From contig JBFHKO010000023.1 of assembly GCA_041595355.1 (NCBI GenBank), forward strand, positions 1 through 19,876: DNA of 19,876 nt, read 5' to 3'. The notes beneath the pieces were generated by a model, which was given only the letters and a program-made list of their open reading frames with translations, was not told where the DNA came from and made no database searches. How positions within the stretch are numbered: the first letter of the stretch is position 1; every line of letters starts with the position of its first letter. This DNA is from JBFHKO01 sp041595355 (GTDB lineage: Bacteria; Pseudomonadota; Gammaproteobacteria; Enterobacterales; Aeromonadaceae). Position numbers and translations under genes: made by a program. Below, piece by piece: positions 16,142 through 19,876 of this stretch.

Positions 16142-18649
16142 ATGATGATTTGGCTCAAACGCCTGTTTTGGTTGATGCTGCTGCTCGCTGGCCTGGGCAT
16201 GGCCGCAATCGCAGCCTTTTACCTCTATCTGGAAAAGGAACTTCCGGATGTGCGTACCCTCAAGGATATCTCACTGGAAACCCCCATGCGTGTCTACAGC
16301 GCGGATGGTCATCTGATGTCCGAATTCGGCGAGATGCGTCGCATCCCACTGCAGATTGAAGCCTTGCCACGTCCCTTGCTGGACGCCTTCCTCGCCATCG
16401 AGGATGCGCGCTTCTACGAGCACCCGGGCATCGATCTCATCGGCATCACCCGCGCCGCCCTGGTGTGGGCCAGTACCGGCCAGATGCGCCAGGGGGCCAG
16501 CACCATCACCCAGCAGGTGGCGCGCAACTTCTTCCTCAGTCGGGAAAAAACCATGCTGCGCAAGATCAAGGAGGTCTTCCTGGCCTGGCGCATCGAGCAG
16601 GAACTCAGCAAGGATGAGATCCTGGAGCTGTATCTCAACAAGATCCCTCTGGGCTACCGCGCCTTCGGCGTCGGCGCCGCGGCTCAAGTCTACTATGGCA
16701 AGTCGGTACAGGAGCTGACTCTGGGCCAGATGGCCGTGCTGGCCGGCCTGCCCAAGGCGCCCTCCCTGCTCAACCCCATCCGCTCACCTCAGCGGGCGTT
16801 GGCGCGCCGCAATCTGGTGCTGGCCCGCATGCTGGAGCTGGGCAAGATCAGCCAGCAGGAGCACGACGCGGCCGTGCGCGAGCCCGTGGTCAGTCGCTAC
16901 CACGGCACCGGTGTCAACCTGAGTGCCCCCTATCTTGCAGAAATGGTCCGCCGTTTCATGCTGGACAAATATGGCGAAGACTCCTACACGAAAGGTTTCA
17001 ATGTCTACACCACCGTCAGCGCCAAGCGGCAGCAGGCCGCCCAAGAGGCGCTGTTCAAGGGGCTCATCGACTACGATCTGCGCCATGGCTACCGTGGCGC
17101 AGACAAAAAGTTGTGGCAGGCCCGCGAGCCGCGCTGGGCCAACGATGCCATTTTCGACTATCTGGTGGAACAGCCAAGCTATGATCCCTTCGAACCGGCC
17201 GTGGTCATCCGGGTGCGCGAGCGCCAGGCCGATGTCCTGCTCAAGGGCGGCCTGGAAGGCACCATCGACTGGGATGGCATGAAATGGGCGCGCCCCTTCA
17301 TCAACGACAGCCGCCAGGGCGCCGCCCCGCGCCGGGCCGCCGATATCCTGACCCCGGGAGAGCAGATCTGGGTCTGGCCGGTGGACGACAGCCGGCTGCG
17401 GCTGGCGCAATTGCCGGACGTCAACGCCGCCTTTGTCGCCCTCAACCCCCAGGATGGCGCCATAGAGGCGCTGGTCGGCGGCTTCAACTTCCAGCTCAGC
17501 AAATTCAACCGCGCCGAACAGGCTCGCCGGCAGGTGGGCTCCAACATCAAGCCCTTCCTCTACTCGGCGGCACTGGACAACGGCTTCAGCCTGGCCTCTA
17601 TCATCAACGATACCCCCATCAACCAGTGGGATCTGGGGGGCGGCTCCGCATGGCGGCCGCAAAATTCGCCACCACAATATGACGGCCCCATCTCCCTGCG
17701 CGAAGCCCTGGCCCGCTCCAAGAACGTGGTCTCGGTGCGCCTGCTGCGCGCCGTTGGCATCGACAAGTTCATCGACCAGTTGCGCCTGTTCGGCTTTCCC
17801 TCCGATAACCTGCATCGCAACGAATCCATCGCTCTGGGCTCGGTGGAGTTCACCCCCATGGAACTGGTCACCGGCTTCGCCAGCTTTGCCAATGGCGGCT
17901 TCAAGGTGAGCCCCTATTTTATCACCCGCATCGAGGACCCGGCCGGAGAGACCCTGTACGAGGCCAACCCTCTGGCCGCCTGCAACCGCTGCGGCCAATT
18001 GGCCGGTGCCGGGCTGGATGGACCGGAGGCCTATCTGGATGAACTGGCGGTCTGGAACGGCCGCTGTGCCATCGATCCGGCGCTGCCTGCCCAAACCGCC
18101 CCTCGGGTCATCAGCGAAGCCAATGCCTTCCTGCTCGGCGAGGCCCTGCACTCGGCCATCTACGGCGGCAGTGATCGGGGGCTCGGTCCCTGGCAGGGGA
18201 CCGGCTGGCGCGCGGCCCGCGAGCTGAGGCGTCAGGATCTGGCGGGCAAGACCGGCACCACCAACGAGGCCAAGGATGCCTGGTTCTCCGGCTTTACCCC
18301 CAAGCTGGTCGCCACCGCCTGGGTCGGTTTCGATGACCACAGACGCAAGCTGGGCCGCTCCATAGAGGGCAACGAATTCGGCGCCAGCGCGGCGCAGCCC
18401 ATCTGGATCGAGTTCATGAAAACGGCGCTCGCCGGCCTGCCGGATCGCCCCTTCAGCCCGCCGGAAGAAGTGATAGCAGTGCGCGTCGACAACCAGACCG
18501 GCTTGCTGAGCCAGCAGGACAATGGCAGCAGCCGCATGGAATTTTTCCAGAAAGGGGCCGAGCCGACCAGCCTGGCCCCCGTGGGGGGCGGCGTGCTGTT
18601 CGGGGACGGATCCCCGGGTGACGGTACCAGCACCGACGATATCTTCTAA
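16142..18649 (+). CDS. mrcA: Penicillin-binding protein 1A (bifunctional)
   Basis: Polymerises and cross-links peptidoglycan at the inner membrane. The product is 835 residues (E. coli PBP1a about 850). There is an N-terminal membrane anchor (about 5-30). The GT51 glycosyltransferase domain has EDARFYEHPGID (catalytic Glu87), GASTITQQVARNFFLS, and RKIKEVFLAWRIEQELSKDEILELYLNKIPLG. An OB-like insert typical of PBP1a (about 300-430) follows. The transpeptidase domain has SNIK (nucleophile Ser467), SKN (526-528) and KTGTT (703-707), so both activities look intact. The start at 16142 (ATGATG) is chosen because it directly precedes the membrane anchor. A TTG at 16103 would overlap the likely -10 and has no ribosome binding site; GGAAA before 16142 is weak. 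A terminator follows. Confidence 0.96.
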   Translation: MMIWLKRLFWLMLLLAGLGMAAIAAFYLYLEKELPDVRTLKDISLETPMRVYSADGHLMSEFGEMRRIPLQIEALPRPLLDAFLAIEDARFYEHPGIDLIGITRAALVWASTGQMRQGASTITQQVARNFFLSREKTMLRKIKEVFLAWRIEQELSKDEILELYLNKIPLGYRAFGVGAAAQVYYGKSVQELTLGQMAVLAGLPKAPSLLNPIRSPQRALARRNLVLARMLELGKISQQEHDAAVREPVVSRYHGTGVNLSAPYLAEMVRRFMLDKYGEDSYTKGFNVYTTVSAKRQQAAQEALFKGLIDYDLRHGYRGADKKLWQAREPRWANDAIFDYLVEQPSYDPFEPAVVIRVRERQADVLLKGGLEGTIDWDGMKWARPFINDSRQGAAPRRAADILTPGEQIWVWPVDDSRLRLAQLPDVNAAFVALNPQDGAIEALVGGFNFQLSKFNRAEQARRQVGSNIKPFLYSAALDNGFSLASIINDTPINQWDLGGGSAWRPQNSPPQYDGPISLREALARSKNVVSVRLLRAVGIDKFIDQLRLFGFPSDNLHRNESIALGSVEFTPMELVTGFASFANGGFKVSPYFITRIEDPAGETLYEANPLAACNRCGQLAGAGLDGPEAYLDELAVWNGRCAIDPALPAQTAPRVISEANAFLLGEALHSAIYGGSDRGLGPWQGTGWRAARELRRQDLAGKTGTTNEAKDAWFSGFTPKLVATAWVGFDDHRRKLGRSIEGNEFGASAAQPIWIEFMKTALAGLPDRPFSPPEEVIAVRVDNQTGLLSQQDNGSSRMEFFQKGAEPTSLAPVGGGVLFGDGSPGDGTSTDDIF

Positions 18650-18667
18650 TCAAAACCGGATTTTGCG

Positions 18668-18693
18668 AAAACGGCGGACAACCGCCGTTTTTT
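18668..18693 (+). terminator. Rho-independent terminator after mrcA
   Basis: A perfect 10-bp stem AAAACGGCGG / CCGCCGTTTT with an ACAA loop (18668-18691), followed by further T, lies 18 bp beyond the mrcA stop. It has textbook form. Confidence 0.9.
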
Positions 18694-18717
18694 ATTTACA
18701 AAGCCTGATGCGCTTCA

Positions 18718-18747
18718 TTGTCTTTTGCCGTCACAACAATAAATAAT
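18718..18747 (+). promoter_or_regulatory. Candidate promoter for the Ig-repeat lipoprotein gene
   Basis: TTGTCT (18718-18723, four of six to consensus) and AATAAT (18742-18747, five of six) are 18 bp apart, in the AT-rich gap just after the mrcA terminator and about 45 bp before the next ATG. Plausible but unproven. Confidence 0.4.
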
Positions 18748-18791
18748 GGCCAATCGGGATACGCTCGGATTCAACCAGGGATGGGAACACG

Positions 18792-19876
18792 ATGAATAAT
18801 GGCAAACATGTATTGGCCGGCATACTCCTGGCCATGCTGATGACCGCCTGCGGCGGCAAGGATCTGTCTGGCGACAGCACCGACACGGACAGCGACAGCA
18901 CCAGCAGCACCAGCAGCACCAGCAGCACCAGCAGTACCAGCAGTACCAGCAGTACCAGTACAACCGGCAGCGACTCCATCACCACGGCCAGCCTCAGCCT
19001 GACCCTGAAAAGCTGTTCCAACATTGCCGATCTGACCACCTGCACCGACACCAACCAGCTGTCGTCCGAGCGCGCCAATCGGATTGAGGCCCTGTTGCTG
19101 GACAGCAGCCAGCAGCCAATAGACGGCGCCATCATAGTAGCCGCCACGGACAACGGCAGCATCAAGACCAGTCGCATGCTGACCAACGCCGCCGGGATCG
19201 CCTACTTTCAATTGAGCGCCTCTTCCACCACTGCCGAGGGGGCCGGCACCGTCACCCTCAGCTATACGGCAGATGGAAGCAGTGTCACTACCAGCAAGAA
19301 CTTCAGCTTTGTTCCCGGGACCAGTGTCCTCCAGTCAGAGAGCGCCAACCTTGCTTTGACCCTGAAAAGCTGCAGTAACATTGCCGACCTGACGACCTGC
19401 AGCGTCAGCAACCAGCTACCGGCCGAGCGCGCCAACCGAATTGAGGCACTGCTGCTCGACGGCAAGGGTAGCCCTATCGCCAACGCGCTCGTTACGGCAA
19501 GCACCGATAACGGCAGCATCAAGACCAGCCCCAGGATGACCGATGCCGACGGCGTGGCCTACTTCGAGTTGAATGCCGCTACCTCCACCAGTGACGGTGC
19601 CGGAACCATTACCCTCAGCTATAAAACAACTGACGGCTACAATATCAGCACGACCAAGAATTTCAGCTTTGTCCCGGGTAGAAACAGCAGCCTTATCGAC
19701 ACGGCACGCCTCGACCTGACACTGAAAAGCTGTAGCAACATTGCCAACCCAGCCACCTGCACCATTACCAACCAGTTGTCCGCCGCACGCGTCAACCTCG
19801 TTGTCGCGCAATTGCAGGACAGCGACAGTGCACCGATAGTCGGGGCCATACTTGAGGCCAGCACCGACAACGGCAC
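18792..19876 (+). CDS. Lipoprotein with tandem Ig-like (Big_1/invasin-type) repeats, 3' end outside window
   Basis: The frame is open from the ATG at 18792 to the window edge (361 codons, no stop), so the protein is larger than seen. It begins MNNGKHVLAGILLAMLMTACGG, a lipoprotein signal with the lipidated Cys at residue 20 and Gly at +2, which predicts an outer-membrane anchor. A Ser/Thr linker (about 36-56) follows. Then come repeats of 119-120 residues; two complete and a third partial are seen. Each carries LTLKSCSNIAD..TC, a QL-x-AxR segment, DxxxxPIxGAxxxASTDNGSIKT, DADGVAYFEL, GAGTITLSY and KNFSFVPG. The middle of each resembles bacterial Ig-like group 1 domains of invasin/intimin-type adhesins. 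The extra C-x8-C pair in each repeat is not typical of Big_1. A surface adhesin or matrix role is inferred. GGGA stands 5 nt before the ATG. Confidence 0.88.
   Translation, partial: MNNGKHVLAGILLAMLMTACGGKDLSGDSTDTDSDSTSSTSSTSSTSSTSSTSSTSTTGSDSITTASLSLTLKSCSNIADLTTCTDTNQLSSERANRIEALLLDSSQQPIDGAIIVAATDNGSIKTSRMLTNAAGIAYFQLSASSTTAEGAGTVTLSYTADGSSVTTSKNFSFVPGTSVLQSESANLALTLKSCSNIADLTTCSVSNQLPAERANRIEALLLDGKGSPIANALVTASTDNGSIKTSPRMTDADGVAYFELNAATSTSDGAGTITLSYKTTDGYNISTTKNFSFVPGRNSSLIDTARLDLTLKSCSNIANPATCTITNQLSAARVNLVVAQLQDSDSAPIVGAILEASTDNG
18897..18959 (+). repeat. 9-bp tandem repeat, seven copies, coding a Ser-Thr linker
   Basis: Seven exact-length copies of AGCACCAGC run without gaps: four identical copies, then two AGTACCAGC, then AGTACCAGT. 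Each codes Ser-Thr-Ser. The unit is a multiple of three, so copy-number change would lengthen or shorten the linker without a frameshift. Confidence 0.95.
18999..19876 (+). repeat. Tandem protein-domain repeats of about 357-360 bp
   Basis: The units start at 18999, 19356 and 19716 (leucine codon of LTLKSC). The first is 357 bp and the second 360 bp; the third is cut by the window end. The protein is well conserved between copies 1 and 2 (KSCSNIADLTTC identical, TDNGSIKTS identical, KNFSFVPG identical). The DNA shows many synonymous differences, so this is an old, selected repeat rather than a recent duplication. Copy 3 is more diverged. Confidence 0.9.

Noticed and set aside
16784..18340. Long minus-strand open frame opposite mrcA
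   Set aside because: It lies antisense to the intact PBP1a coding region, lacks recognisable domains and has shadow-type composition.

Overview
The window is chromosomal DNA from a GC-rich gammaproteobacterium. Two syntenic blocks point to Gammaproteobacteria: mrcA divergent from pilMNOPQ, and aroK-aroB-damX-dam-rpe-gph-trpS (the E. coli 'dam superoperon' order). The protein sequences suggest Aeromonadales (an Aeromonas/Oceanimonas/Zobellella-like genome), but that is inference from memory, not a search. No RNA genes, insertion sequences, CRISPR arrays or prophage genes were seen.

Left part (1-4.9 kb): the C-terminal half of psd (phosphatidylserine decarboxylase) converges on a minus-strand cassette. 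This cassette holds a secreted, cysteine-free, pterin/molybdopterin-fold protein translationally coupled (TGATG) to a membrane GGDEF protein. A single in-frame TAA separates the GGDEF from an otherwise intact EAL domain. The cassette resembles the PruR-DcpA pterin-responsive c-di-GMP system and is the most interesting item here. Diverging from it are a DoxX-family membrane protein and a pirin, then a small unknown minus-strand gene.

Middle (4.9-16 kb): a long minus-strand run. Read in transcription order it is pilM-pilN-pilO-pilP-pilQ (type IV pilus alignment complex and secretin, genes overlapping or nearly so), a GC hairpin and a good sigma70-type promoter, then aroK-aroB (shikimate pathway), damX (SPOR division protein), dam (GATC methylase), rpe, gph and trpS. 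Terminator-like hairpins lie between aroB and damX, between damX and dam, and after trpS, so the operon looks punctuated. rpe/gph and gph/trpS overlap by 8 bp each.

Right part (16-19.9 kb): mrcA (PBP1a) on the plus strand, divergent from pilM, closed by a clear Rho-independent terminator. After a candidate promoter begins a large lipoprotein gene that runs off the window. It has a lipobox, a linker encoded by seven copies of a 9-bp repeat, and tandem ~120-residue Ig-like (invasin/Big_1-type) repeats, each carrying a conserved C-x8-C pair.

Most of the window is ordinary core genome. The accessory signals are the split c-di-GMP cassette and the Ig-repeat lipoprotein.
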